Shown: in pieces, positions 11,613 to 24,070 of the stretch | Layout: every line of letters starts with the position of its first letter | Position numbering within the stretch: position 1 is the first letter of the stretch | NCBI GenBank assembly: GCA_030248225.1 | Contig: JASANE010012217.1 | Span: 1 to 64,000, forward strand | Direction: 5' to 3' | Source of the DNA: Trileptium ribeirensis | Lineage: Eukaryota > Nematoda > Enoplea > Enoplida > Thoracostomopsidae | DNA: 64,000 nt | Notes under the pieces: model-generated | Seen by the model: the letters and a program-made list of their open reading frames with translations, nothing else | What the model was told of the DNA's origin: nothing | The model's database searches: none | Position numbers and translations under genes: made by a program

Positions 11613-12675
11613 TTCACTAGTTTATCAATTTGTCACGACTATTATCCTATATCGATATTACGTAGATATATAAGAGACATTGAATGCGTTGGTATGAAAT
11701 ACTACTTAAAATTTGAGTAGTCTTCAATTATATACAAACTGTTACAAAATATTATTAGCTGCACAGAATATTTTAACTATTTGTTATAGTATATACATTG
11801 GCTAGAGTTTTGAACAAACTTTTTGTTACCAGCGCGATTAATCGAACCCGTGTCGTTTGGCTCGCTAACCGGCGATATACAACGATACTTGCACAATAAA
11901 ATTTGAGCTGTGGTTTTGTTTTAGAGTGATCAGGGGTTGATGCTATAGGTGTTAGACTGTCTTATGTCGGGCAGGTTGTTGAGTTATCAAGGTTAAACCT
12001 TTCCTTCTTCTACAATTATGCTGGAAGAATACAGCGCATTGGGATCTCGTTTGGACTTAAGTGCACGGTCGTTTTATTGTTGTTGACCAAACGGTTACTG
12101 GAATCACTGGGTTATTATCACAGGCTACTGGATTATTGTTGTCATTAATCATTTGTGTTGTGTCAGTGGAACCGAGCAAGCAGCCGACAAGGCAAGATGC
12201 ATTTGAAACTTGCGTCGGATAAAGGCATACTCAATGATCGATAAGGCCTAAGGTGCAAGTTTTTCAGCACATAGGACATCGAGACGGAACATCTACAGCG
12301 TACGGAGCTTCCATACTATTAAATAGCATAACGGTGCAGTCGCGCAGACGTAAAACGGTTTAGCGTATATATTGTACTTAGAAAAATTTATCGCTGGAAA
12401 ATATTTAAACTATTTATTTACTTTCTAAATTTCACTTTCAATTTAATAATCATAAGGCGGTTATAAGGGTAGAACAAGTTTTTGGCCAAAAATCGATTGC
12501 TGAAAGTACCAAAAATTTGATTTATGAATCATCTAAAGAGTAAGTCAACGATGTGAAAGACTATACTGTATCTTCCTTTTATGGTACAAAATAACAATAG
12601 AAAACGTTTACGTATTTGTTGGCACGTGTTTATGGATGTTCCACATATTTTCTACCATATTTGTCTTTCGTTTCA
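11613..12675. other. No gene recognised
   Basis: This is AT-rich sequence without coding signal. On the minus strand at 11835-11880 a GGTTCGATTAATCG word resembles a tRNA B box, but no cloverleaf can be formed around it. Confidence 0.5.
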
Positions 12676-12689
12676 ACTAGATTCAACAT

Positions 12690-13150
12690 TGGCGCAGATT
12701 AAGGGCACTGGCGCAACTTAGGACCTATCCGGCGCACATTTGGAACTTTTTAGTAAAATTTGTGTCATGTTGGAATCTTGTAAATAAGTTTAGATTTATC
12801 ATTTGAAAATGATTAATATTTAGATTATTATAGAGCTCAGATTATACCCTACAAATCGATATAAAAATCGTAGCGTTCCGGTCAAATTATCATATACAAT
12901 TAACATAATAAAAAATACAAAAATCCTGAAAAATTGAAAAAAAATCACATTTTAACTAATGAAACAGATAAAACCAATCAGCAAATAGCGCGCATTAGGA
13001 ACTGCTTGCTTAATCTTTGGTGCTTGGTTGCCAAAAAGTTAAGGATTTGATTGGTCCAAATTTGAAAAATGTGCGCTAAGAAATAAGTTAGTTATCATGC
13101 GCTAAACGTTGAGTTGGCGCACATTAGGAGGTGGCGCAGATATGGCAACT
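12690..13150. repeat. Cluster of GGCGCAnATTAGG-type words
   Basis: Six related words occur near 12698, 12711, 12731, 12987, 13114 and 13133: GGCGCAGATTAAGGG, GGCGCAACTTAGGAC, GGCGCACATTTGG, GCGCATTAGGAAC, GGCGCACATTAGGAG and GGCGCAGATATGGC. They sit at the two edges of a roughly 450-base segment, which suggests subterminal motifs of a small element. Inverted termini are not clear. Confidence 0.4.
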
Positions 13151-14750
13151 CTACTATAATGCCCAACAGATGTTCTCTACCCTGATCTCATTCGAAAGCT
13201 GTTTAGTTCAATATTATCGAATATTATGTAAAACCTAACCTGAATCCTCTTCAATTTGTTATGGTCATGGTCCTATGCATGATTCATAGCCATTGTGTGT
13301 CCACGCGGGCTTTCGACAGTCCCTGAGTGTTTAATCTCGAACTCTTTGATTCATGATTGATTTGCCGTGATTATTTACTAGGGAACAATGTATTTTGTTC
13401 AATAAATTTTAATCGATATTAGGTTATTTTGATTTTGTGTATTCCTCATGCATCATTTCCTTTAGCTCCGTTATATTAACATTGATCTTATTTTAATTAC
13501 TATTAATCTTTCTTTTCTTGGGCATAGAGCTAAATATTTTCCCTGTAATGCAAATTGCCAAACTGACTGTAATAAATATTTTTTCAGTAGCCCGCTCCGG
13601 CTATCAAACCCTGAGACATAGCCGCTCCCGGCTCGTTCAAACATACTAGCATAGCTTAGCTATTTGATTTATGAAGCCTGAATGTGGCCGTGCCTTTTTG
13701 TCACAATCCGGAATTGTCTCTGTGACAGAATTCGACCTAGGTCCACACATGTTAAGGTAAATGATGCACAAACACACACTATTTCATGCATGACAATTAT
13801 ACTATTGTAAGTGGAAGTATGTTTTATGAATATATGACCATATGTGTCACCAATTTTCATTTTTTTCGTGATTTTCCATTGTCGTCATATGTTTCTGTCT
13901 TTCAGAGCTGATTCTGGCACTTGTGATACTTTATCAGTCTCGCGGCCCTAAATGTTGCATAATTTTACTTATAAATTTGCTAAGAATCTCCTGTTACGGT
14001 AGGAGGACCACGGGAGTATTTTAACTTACGGCATTGGGACTCATCATCCAAGTATCTTTTCCAGTTAGCACAGTTATTTGAGTTTTTTCATATTTTCAGG
14101 CTGTGTAACCTAGTGTTTGAGTTACTAGATAGATCCACGATTTGTGAGCGGAAACAAGGGAATATACTAAAATTTTGGCAAATCGGTCAGCACTGTAGTC
14201 TACTAAAAATATGATTACCATGTACTACCTGCAGTATTGCAACTCTATCTAAGTCATTTCTCCACTCTCGCTTTACAAATAAGTACATCTATGACCAAGT
14301 GGTTTTCCAAAGTAACACTACATGTATAAATTATCATACGAGGATATGAATATAAATACCATGACATATGCGGTATGATCAAGAACAAAAAATCAGAAAA
14401 AAGAGCGTTCAAAAGAGCAATCTCTTGAGCTCAGTTATTCATAATTCTAGAATGTTTTTCTGAAATAAACCCTTGCCAGCGGCCAACCTTCGGCTCGAGA
14501 GCCGAGCCTAATTGCCTCAAGTTTATGACTCATTCACGATAAGTTGGGTGCTGCCTGGCTATCAAAGCAGACTAAGTGAACATTTCTATAGCGCGAGCTA
14601 GCTATACGTTTTCCTTCCAGCCATATATAGGTCTCTGGATAATCTGTCTAGACTAGACTGACTATATAGGACAAATTATAGTGTCCTGGTGGACTGATTT
14701 ATGCCATTAATGTTTTGACTGTAACGGTAGAAATTCTAATTTTATCAGTT
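13151..14750. other. No gene recognised
   Basis: No coding signal, repeat array or RNA gene is seen. Small GC-richer patches occur (AGCCGCTCCCGGCTCG near 13620, CGGCTCGAGAGCCGAGCC near 14490; the second is a short hairpin). Confidence 0.45.
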
Positions 14751-14754
14751 TTCG

Positions 14755-14860
14755 AGTCGGGAAATTCAAATTTTGGTAGTGCTACATCGAGGAAACATTC
14801 AAATTTTGACAAGTATAATTGTTGACAGACGCCAAGGTAAGAAATTCAAATTTTGGCGCG
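14755..14860 (-). repeat. Three AAATTCAAATTTTGG words, relatives of the 32-bp array
   Basis: AAATTCAAATTTTGG-like words occur near 14760, 14795 and 14845. They are the reverse complement of the core CCAAAATTTGAATTTCC that is tandemly repeated at 16130-16520. This looks like a decayed short array in the opposite orientation. Confidence 0.5.
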
Positions 14861-14869
14861 TGTTTTAGC

Positions 14870-15955
14870 TATAGTCAGGGGAGACTCTATCGGACAAAAT
14901 TTATAGTCAGCGCTGACTGTTATGCATAACCTCGCAGCCACGTAAGACTCCTCTAGTTTTTCTGGGGTGTCTAGCAAAGCTACATGCGTAAACGGTGTGC
15001 GCCATATGAGACTGTTGGACAACTTAGACTCATTTTTCACACAACTTAACTTCAACGCTCCATTACTTAGTTCAAAATAGCAATATTAAATTATATGGCC
15101 CATCCGGAGGACATGGTGAGCCCACGTCCTCTTTCCTGCGTTTGAAAGTCGCTCGGCCTCAAACGCAGTATGAGCGCCGATCATTCCACTACGCTATAAA
15201 TTTTAAAGCAGTCCTACGAATAACTAACCCAGAAATGAATCCTAGTTTCGTCTAATCCTTTTTCTCCAACTAAAATTTGTAACCGTTGTTATTCAAGGGA
15301 AACATTATCGAGGTACATCACTCGGCTCAACCATCACGTAAAATGTGGATCTCTTGTATCCAATTAGTTTTATTTTAAAATCTATCTAAGATCACGGCGA
15401 ATCAGAAGGACTTTGGTTAGAATTTTCCTAGTCACACGAGTCGGAATGAGGATTCCAGACAAGACTTAGTGTAGCGATTCGGCTCAAGGGTGGCTGAGAC
15501 TTGAGGAGCCCTGAAAAATCAACTCAAGGGTGGACGAATAGCCGCATTTAAATATGGAATTTTAATGGTATAAATGTATAAATATACCTATATTCCTATC
15601 GGATCCTTGCGGAAATTAAACTTCCAATCTAATACCCCGCCCATACTTACATCGACAGGCAGCAATCAGCATCTAATCAGAAGCCATCAACGAGTCGAAT
15701 CTATGCGGAAACAACGAAAATAAAAAGTGAAATTAAGCAACGGTGCCGGTCTGTAAGACCGACCGAACTCCGTGCTGCCGAAGTCGAAATGATTCTGTTA
15801 TTCCAAGTCGATGCGCCAGGCATCAGAAATTGTATTGTATTTTATTTAATCAGATGACTTTAAAAACACCATTCTTCAGTAACCGTGATTCTATTTTGAT
15901 ATATAGATGTACAGGTATACCCGTCTAAAAGTTGTTTATATCTTCGTAACTGCTA
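14870..15955. other. No gene recognised
   Basis: No convincing gene is seen. Short stretches of moderate GC (near 15100-15190 and 15420-15540) carry a repeated GGCTCAAGGGTGG / ACTCAAGGGTGG pair. Confidence 0.45.
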
Positions 15956-16129
15956 CGCCGTCTTCGAAGGCGTGCTAGGGGAGGGTGAACAGACCCAGCG
16001 AATGTGCCCAATAGTGACCAAGCGACAGGACCTCCGCTCGGGAAACACTCATCCATGGACTCGTCCAGGACCGCCGGCCGGGGCCCCTCTAGGCGACCGC
16101 CAGTCTCTTATTCCACCGCCCTAAAATCT

Positions 16130-16520
16130 GAATTTCTCGCACTAGACAACAGCCAAAATTTGAATTTCCCGCGGTGGACAATTGCTAAAATTTGAATTTC
16201 CAGTGTTGGACAGCCGCCAAAATTTAAATTTACAGCGTTGAATATTTGCCAATATTTGAATTTCCCGCGCTGTACAACTGCCAAAATTTGAATTTCCCGC
16301 GCTGGACAACTGGTAAAATTTGAATTTCCCGCGCTGGACAACTGCCAAAATTTAAACTTACAGCGTTGGACAACTGCCAAAATTTGAATTTCCCGCGCTG
16401 GACAACTGCCAAAATTTAAACTTACAGCGTTGGACAACTGCCAAAATTTGAATTTCCTGCGCTGGACAACTGCCAAAATTTGAATTTCCCGCGCTGGACA
16501 GCTACCAAAATTTGCCCCAT
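16130..16520. repeat. 32-bp tandem array (about 12 units)
   Basis: The unit is 32 bases, with core CCAAAATTTGAATTTCCC followed by GCGCTGGACAACTG. Core starts fall exactly 32 bases apart at 16281, 16313, 16345, 16377, 16409, 16441 and 16473; earlier copies are more diverged. Some units alternate between GAATTTCCCGCGCTGG and AAACTTACAGCGTTGG versions, so blocks of two units were probably copied together. Because 32 is not a multiple of three, the open frames over it are artefacts of a repeat without stops. It lies beside block A of the single-arm element. Confidence 0.95.
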
Positions 16521-16539
16521 AACATCGCTTGTACATTGA

Positions 16540-17838
16540 GATATGTACGCGAGGTCTGTTCTCGTGCGTTTGGCAGTTGGCGCCATCAAATAATTTTCCG
16601 CTCTCGCATTTTGTTTTGTTTTTATTCGGTTTTCGACTTACCCAGGGAGTTTCTCACCGTGCCTCCACGGTAGAGAGCCTCGCACGACTTTCTCAATTTT
16701 TTGGGATCTGTTGATCACGCAAAAGTCCGTTTTTGCGGGCGTGGGTGCGTCCGCAGTATGCTCTGTGCGCCCGTAAATGCCGTGCCCCGATAAAACGTTA
16801 AAATTGACAAACTTACTTGCCAGAATCATGTCCCGCCGCATTCTCGACTGGTTCCCCGCTCATGGGACCGCTTACTTTTAATTTTCTCTTTGGTTCGATG
16901 GGTGCTTATTTTAAAATAAAGTGTAGAATGTTTAGCGACAAACTCGAGAGAAAAAGTGGTGGGGGAAGAAAGGATAAAATTTTCGAGAGCGCCAGGGTTC
17001 ATTTTGTTATGTGCATAAAGGGTTCTAAGTAACCAAAACGCTTTAACATTATGATAGAATCAAAGGGTTGTCACATCACGATAGATAGCTTGTTAGATAG
17101 ATGATTCTTGATAGATGCTGACACCCTGCGTGGTACCTAGTTTTTCATGGCGAATAAAATATCATGCATTAACTTTGTTTGCGTTCCACGTGAAATCAGT
17201 AAACCGTTGAAGTGTGCATTTTATCCACTGGCGATACGCAGTTTAATCAAAGGACAAAACACCTTGCAGAAAGTCAGATAAAGCAGAAATCTCAAGAGCC
17301 GACCCCTCCTCAAGACATTTATCTTTATACTCAGGTCTCCGTGTCAGTCCGTGTGATTATAGATATAGGCATTCAGTTCCGTGTTAACTAACTGTCCAGG
17401 CAAGGTACAAGGGCCTTGGGGGCAGCTACCCATTGCCTTTGGCGTTACATCTAGCATACTAATGCTCTGAATGGGCTGATGGAAACCGGTTAGTTAGGGA
17501 CTTCCACGAGCGCTATTAGGACCGGGGCAATTAGGTTTAGGGAAATTTTAGTTGAAGAGGGAAAGGCGGGCCAGCCTCATTACCGGGGAGCAGGTCTGAA
17601 GGTTGACCCTCCCTCAGAGGGACCGTTGTACAACTAGATACGTGGTCCGAAATAGGGGCCAGGCCGAACACCCTGGTAAACCCTACGGCAGCCTGTTATG
17701 CTAAGTGGTTCCCTTAGGTCGTCGGGCGGATCACCTGGGGAGTTGTGGAAGCCGAAGTTGTCCGGGCACCACCCCTAGAACAATCGTGGTGCAGCTGGGA
17801 TCCCTTAGGTCCAGAACTGGTCCTAGTACACACATATT
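16540..17838 (+). mobile_element. Single-arm copy of the palindrome element
   Basis: Bases 16560-16875 match block A: TGCCTCCACGGTAGAGAG, GCGCCCGTAAATGCCGTG, and CTCGACTGGTTCCCCGCTC. Bases 17560-17835 match the left axis-proximal arm: GGGGCCAGGCCGAACACCCT, GGTTCCCTTAGGTC, GGGATCCCTTAGG, CCAGAACTGGTCCTAGTACA. Similarity stops at the palindrome axis, and the inverted second arm is absent. The distance from block A to the end is about 700 bases shorter than in the left arm, so internal sequence has been lost. This shows that the axis of the big palindrome is the natural end of a unit, or a repeated breakpoint. Confidence 0.82.
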
Positions 17839-19580
17839 TCTGGGAAGCAAAAATGTCAGGAGTAATAATTTTGCCACCTTAAGCTACGTTTGTTGTCTTT
17901 TGAGCTAACGTTTTACAGCATTCAGTTCATCATATTTTTACCCAATCGCATCTTTATCGATTATCCTTTCGTAAGGTAATGTGTCAGTACTTTCATTCAT
18001 AGTCTATAGTCCATTCAGTACATAAGTAAATTATATAAATGTGATGATTTTCTGAAAAACTGTTCACTTGTAAGCGCAGCAGGTTACAGCAAAAGTGTGT
18101 TTTAAATAAAAAACTGAAAACCTGGGCGTGAACGAACTACGCGTTATCTCTTGGTACAATCTGTACGACAACATTAGGTATGTGCCTTCTGTAAGTTAGA
18201 GTGCATCAGGCCTTAGAGCATTTGGAAATTTAAGTCATGAAAAACACCAATTGTAGTTTCATAATGGTTTTAACCTGCAGTTCAGCCAATACTCTTGCAA
18301 TTTAGCTGCAATATTTAAAGTACTAATATGCTCGGTTATCCGTCATTTTTTACCCAATGCCATTCAACATCGCTGAAAATTTTTCAAAGTTCAATTTTCA
18401 GCTGTCTTTTCTACTCAAATCTAATCAACTTTGCATGTGCAGCATTAACATTAATTTCCGTTCGTCACGTACACACTCTGTCAAAACTGTCATGCCAAAT
18501 GCACCAAATTGTAGACGCTGGTACGCCTGTTACTCGCAGGTTGTAATTAGCTTCACGCCATTATCTATAAAGTGAAATAAATGGCCCGTCAGAATGTATA
18601 ACAAGTTGCTGCTAGCGTGACACCAGCTACAACTGAAGAAATCTTCTCTTTAAAAACAGTTTAAAATTAGGGGTTAAAATTATCAAATCATCTGCTTTGT
18701 TTAGCCTGTTTCGAAAACCATCGACCGAATATATTTTTACTGCAACTATATTGATTTAGCGCGGTTTGGGATTCCCTGAAATTGGAACACATATAAAAAG
18801 TCTCGCAAAAATAAAGATTTTTACTTTTATCAGCGTCATAGCTGTATAACGATGTAACCACTGTAGCATATGTAATAAACGATTCGCAGTACAACTGTTT
18901 TAAATTGCATATTCTCAAAATTCATTTATCGACCCTCCTCACACTATGCTGTTTTATGCGGTGGGACTAATAAACCATACTGCAAAGCTACTAGTATGAA
19001 TTGATAATTGTAGAAGCGTTTAACTCAAAAGAATAGCAATATTTACATCACCAATCACTACGGAGGGTAATAATCCTTTTATGGGACATTATTTCTAACA
19101 TGAGGCTAATTTCAGTGATTTACTACCAGATTTACAAGCAAAAACGTCGTTTCGGTGGCAGCTAAACGTGTGTGTTGTACGAGGTTACCATGTGTGCTAT
19201 GTCATATTCTACCCGTTAATATATATTATAATAAAACATTAAAGTCGGGTCTGTTTGTTTCTACGATAGCGATGTGTTTATTTGACTCAAGTTGCGCTGA
19301 TTTTAGACGTTGGTGTGCAAGTTACAAATCCAGTTCTCGTTAAAGATCTTTGATGTATAGAATTGTATATTGTTATTTCATTAGTTTGTTTGTGAACAGG
19401 AACCTCTGATTACGTTGTTATGGAATTTGGAACAAAAAACAGAGATTCGTTTAGTTTACGTATATTTATGAACCTTCGTTGGTGGCTCTATTACCAAAAC
19501 ATTGAGTTCGATTTTGATTATTGAGTTGATACTTTTTTAATTCAAGCTTTGAGATAAAAAATATAGCCTATTAAGCCAAA
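17839..19580. other. No gene recognised
   Basis: This is AT-rich sequence with only short frames and no domain signal. Confidence 0.5.
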
Positions 19581-19584
19581 ACTT

Positions 19585-19720
19585 GACTCTATATGTGTCA
19601 TGCTTGACTCAAATTGTCAAGCCTTGACTGAAAATGACTCACCGTTCACTCAAGCTAAGAGTTTAAAAGGAACGACTCTATAGTAAAAATTTGACTCGTT
19701 TTTGCAGTATAGACCACTCA
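19585..19720. repeat. TTGACTC word cluster
   Basis: TTGACTC or close variants occur about six times within 140 bases (for example ACTTGACTCTATATG, GCTTGACTCAAATTG, CCTTGACTGAAAATGACTC, TTTGACTCG). This is a short degenerate repeat. Similar CTGAGTCAAAT words occur near 37460-37555. Confidence 0.5.
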
Positions 19721-21590
19721 AAGTAAAAAAATGATATCTCAGTTGTTTGTTTTCACATTATTGACGATAGTAGTATGATGACTGGCAGTGGCAGATTTGT
19801 GTAGGGTAAGTACATTATGGAAACTTGGTTAATGGCTAGCAAATAAATATGTGTGTAAAAATGAGGGCTATTTAAAGGGTTTTTAACGTTGTTGTAGCAC
19901 GGTTGACAATGGCAAGGCCCGTTTAAGTTACTACGTTTGTAAACACTCGTTGGTGGTTAGCATTTGAATATATTATGTAAAACTGAAAGATGGTTAAGCT
20001 GTTTCGTTTCGTACTGTTGTTGGGCGACTGTGGATGACTCGTTTGTAGTTGACGACATTTTTCTGCCTTCATTCGACCCGTCAAAATTATTTGGTATAAA
20101 TTTTGCCTTGTTATTCTATCTGAACCTTTTGAAAATTATCAAGGCCCAGTTTTATAAGCTTTAAGACAGAATCGTTAAATTTGAATTGTACTGTTATTGG
20201 CTTTCTTCATATATGCAAAAGATGAAACCCCCTTGAAAGCTTAATCATATCTTTATCTATTACATACAAGTTGTGATTGGCAGTTGTTGCTGCTGTATAG
20301 AGTATGTCAGGCTTATGGTTGATTCTGGTATGCCGGTTTAGATTATGGAACGGACAGGTCCATAATAAATTGGAGTTGTAAAATTGTTTCTTTATATAAC
20401 TACGTCAACGATTGACACGCCGGCTTTGGAGATTAGCAAATATGTCAGTATCAATTTTTCCGGTGCATATTTAACAATTGCAATGTCGCTTAGTTTTCAA
20501 AAATCCTCATCAGTGAGTTGATGATTAGCATATACAAATAGAAGTTTAGTCGGGTTTTTCTTTTCAACATTGTTTTATGGTTTTCTCAGATGCTTGTATC
20601 AGAAAAGCAACCAGTTTAGAATTATAACCATGAAAACAACGTATTTCGAAGAACAGATAGCTCGTTTCAAGGTGAGCGAGCATATGAACAAAGGTAAATA
20701 CGTTAAATATATATGTTATTAACTCAAAACTATTATGCTTTGAAACTTTTTAAACACCAAAATGTATAAATTTGTGATCTAACCGTTAATACGCCGTCGA
20801 TCAACGTTTTATAGCTAGGCGATAAGACTGTAGTTAAGGATGGTTACCAGCCGATTAAACAGTTAGTCGTTTGGACTAATTTCACGGAAACTAGAATTAT
20901 TAAATACAAAAACAACCATATATGCTAATGCCGCGCTGTTTTCGGGTGCCCACCTGCAAAAATGGTCATGACCTTGTTGGGATAGTAGACAACGTTTCAT
21001 GCAGTAGGCTGCATCGTTTCGTGGCTTGCATTCTGACACTTCTGGCTGCTAATGCCTGGAGACTAGCATCCGTAGAACAATATAGACTTTTTAGTACCTT
21101 TTGAATATGTATCTATAGTGTGTTTCCAAAAACAACTTCCCGCCAGCCTTAAATTCTGGCCAGGAGGGATTCTACAGAAGGCTCTATCTATCTGGTTGGA
21201 AATCAGCTCATAATTTTATTCTTGATATATGTTATTCATTGCCTTGTGTTGCTTGTATGTCAAACGGATAGTATTGCTGAAGACATAGTGTTAACTTTGA
21301 TAAAGTAACTTCATTTACGTAACAGTCGGAGCATCGGTGCAACTCAACGCCCCGTAGAGGTGTTGGCTGGTATTGATGATTCTCTTCGTACGATCTAAGC
21401 TTCGCTATCGTCTGGGTCGGACGAACTTGTCTGTGTAGTACAAAGTGAAGTAGTTTTCCTCCGGCATCATCACAGATGAACAAACTAGCGGATCATTGAG
21501 ACAAGAGTGCCGTGCAACATTACACTTGGTATACTAGACTGGGCGACAATGCTGAGGATAGTAAGAAAATCCATGGAACTTTCGAATATG
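19721..21590. other. No gene recognised
   Basis: Short frames only. A minus-strand frame at 21232-21483 (83 codons, with an HRCSDCYVNEVTL segment) and a small ATG-to-GTGAGC segment at about 20630-20665 were examined and could not be supported as exons. Confidence 0.4.
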
Positions 21591-21604
21591 CAAGAGATTT
21601 AACA

Positions 21605-21775
21605 AGTAGTATTGGACACCGGCCCGCCTTAAAAACTTGCGGCTGGCTCCTGGCCAGCCGGCTGCCCTGACCGGAAAAACGGTCCGCCGCAAACCCGCTG
21701 GTCGGTGGCCGGAAAAAAGGCTTGCGGGAACGACGGGTCGCCAGCGACTTTCGAAGCTGTATCTAACCGTACGGT
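21605..21775. repeat. GC-rich island with GGCCAGCCGGCTG words
   Basis: This abruptly GC-rich segment of about 170 bases in AT-rich surroundings contains near-inverted words GGCTGGCTCCTGGCCAGCC, CCGGCTGCCC and GCTGGTCGGTGGCCGG. It is probably the end of a dispersed repeat. The frame across it on the minus strand is not taken as a gene. Confidence 0.45.
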
Positions 21776-22499
21776 CAGCGGACAAGTCCAAGTTTAATTT
21801 TGCTATATTTCAATGAGAAATTTTTTAAAAAGCCAAATTTTTCCGTACTGATTATGGACAAAATTGCATTCGGTCGGTACACTGTTATGTATAAAACTAC
21901 AGTGCTCTTTATGCTGCAGTTCTTATTACAGCGTAACAGCTTACATATACTTAATCTGTGCCACACAAGCTCAAAACTGCTAACTTTTGAGAACGGAGCC
22001 AATAGGTATTAGCTATCTGGCGGCCTCTAATGCTTACGGAATAAACGTACATCAGGTATGCTCTACGCTACCTTATTTGCATTTTTTGTTACATAAATAT
22101 GGTAAGACCCGACAACCTTTTAGTTGTTAGGCGGGCTCCAGCGGTCGCGTTTAAAAGTATCCCGACATGTTCCTCGGTTTATATTCACTTTCGACGATAC
22201 CTACATATGTATATAACGCTTGAAAATAAAAGTGCCCATATATGACCATATTCATACCGTCAGCGCGCGTTTTATCTGTTTCTTTAACAAATGCGCTACT
22301 ACACCAATACACTACAGATTATTTCCAAAAGTTTAAACTTATGATTGCGTGATAATCAAACCCTTAATCTCTTTTTATATATCTTTGGAACCGCATTTAC
22401 GACCTAAGTTGAATAGTGGTAAAATTAGTTAACGGATTAAAGACATAGGTGTAGACTAAGTCTAAGGCTGAGTCTTACTAGTATTGGGCACCAGGCGAC

Positions 22500-24070
22500 C
22501 GCCGGATATTACGCTCGGTGCCCAACACTATACACAAGAAGGTTGGTTAAAGGCATCGGATTTCTCGATCAAAGGGCGTATACTTTCCTTAAAATGGAAT
22601 ATCAGCCTTCCTTGTCGTTTGGGCAGCCCATGTTCAGTGGAACCTACAGCAAGAAAGAGGCTATGTCTCAAGGGTACAACCGCTGCATCCCTGTGGCAGA
22701 TTTGGAGACTGGCAACCGGAATGTCCGTTATGTTGGATGCGTTCAGATGAACAGTTTCGGGACGGATCAAAAGAATAAAAACAAATGCGCGAAATTTGTA
22801 CATTAAGTCTAGCTTGTTTACATAACTGGTGCTCGATGTCAACCAATGGTTTTGTGCTCGACATAATTGGAAATGGTATTACATACTGTATTTCTAGGTG
22901 TACCAACGAGGAAAACTTTCTCAAACAATCGTTCGGCTTTGCTCGAGCTGAGTTTGCTAAAGCTTCAGCTGTGGACTTAGTTAAGAATTGGGTTGCAGTG
23001 CAAGTTCAAAATCTGACACGTGGAAAGTGCGTTATTGGTTTCTGTTCTATCTTCAGGCACGAGAAAATGATCCTGGGTTTTTGACATGTCATTCCATCAT
23101 TACCCCATCGAAGGTAAAATATGCGATTTTACGGGAGGCTGTAGGTTTTATAGATGGAAATGGTTTCATGGCTTCGGTTGATATAAAGTAGGGTTACTAT
23201 CAGATTTATGTTCCTAAGGGTTCCAAAAGTTTCTGGGATTTGCGTGGAATCTCGGTGAACATAAACGATTTTTTGTTCCCACGGGTCTTCCTTTTGGCTT
23301 ATCTCCAAGGTCATTTCTTTTCACTAAGCTTCTGATGTCTGCCATTTCTCACTGTTGTAGTCAAGGTTTTCGGTGTGGGAAAAGTATATCTCGATGATGG
23401 CTTCTTAACGGCCAGTTTGCGTTCTAAGCCACTTCAAGTAATCGACAAATGTCGTTGGAATCTTATAGCCTTGGGATTTTCGCTTACTGAAACATGTGTA
23501 TGGGATCCAATTAAACGGTTGTGCCATTTGGGATGTGTTATTAATTTCCTCAATTGTTGGTTAGAATTGGTGGACGGTAAGAGGCTACAAATGTAAATCA
23601 GTGGTATCTAAAGGACTTGCATGTGGTAAAATTTCAGCAAGAAAACTTTCTCGTATTACAGGTAACATTTAATCATGTTCTCCACCTTACCTATCCATAT
23701 TATTAGTTTGACTACTGGGTTTTGTCGCAATATCTTGCGTGCAGGAATCTGCGACAGCAATTTCGCCTTGGCGCATTTAGTGGTTTTGAATTAAAATTTT
23801 GGAAAGAAAACAATTCTTTCTTTACCCATCAAAAATTTCTGGAGTATAATAGGCTTCCACTTTTGGTGTTGTCAGACGCTAGCGCAACTGGGGCAGCTGC
23901 AGGTGTTTCCATAAGTTATATGGCTATGCAAACCCAATATAATTTCAGTACATTCGATCGTGATGTACGTTCAACGGCAAGGGAAGTGCAGCGATTAAAC
24001 ATTTATTTTTTTTGCAAAAGAGGAATGCATAAAGCTATTAATCAAATAACCATTTGGGGTCGGTAACACT
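22500..24070 (+). pseudogene. Decayed DIRS-like (tyrosine-recombinase) retroelement: RT and RNase H
   Basis: Fragments in shifting plus frames line up in pol order. A lead-in segment (LHNWCSMSTNGFVLDIIGNG) lies at about 22820-22880. RT follows at 23095-23600 with GFMASVDIK, GYYQIYVP, GLPFGLSP (in another frame), the catalytic YLDDGF near 23390, and LIALGFSLTETCVWDP. An RNase H-like start (LLVLSDASATGAAAG) and STAREVQRLN lie at 23860-24000. The LPFGLS and YLDDG blocks with SDAS at the start of RNase H are typical of DIRS/Ngaro-type elements. Stops and frame changes (for example TAG at 23189) make it inactive. No recombinase frame, split repeats or inverted termini were recognised, so the DIRS assignment rests on the RT/RNase H style. 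Confidence 0.75.

Noticed and set aside
11835..11885. tRNA-like B box on the minus strand
   Set aside because: GGTTCGATTAATCG is present but no acceptor, D or anticodon stems can be drawn around it; at most a SINE remnant.
16108..16536. 142-codon minus-strand frame with a repeated KFKFWQLS-like text
   Set aside because: It is the 32-bp tandem array read through in shifting phase; the unit length is not a multiple of three and carries no stop.
20630..20670. Possible first exon (ATG followed by 13 codons and GTGAGC)
   Set aside because: Too short to judge; no downstream exon continues it.
21232..21483. 83-codon minus-strand frame with a CSDC motif
   Set aside because: A single CxxC is not a zinc finger; no homology or splice sites could be recognised.
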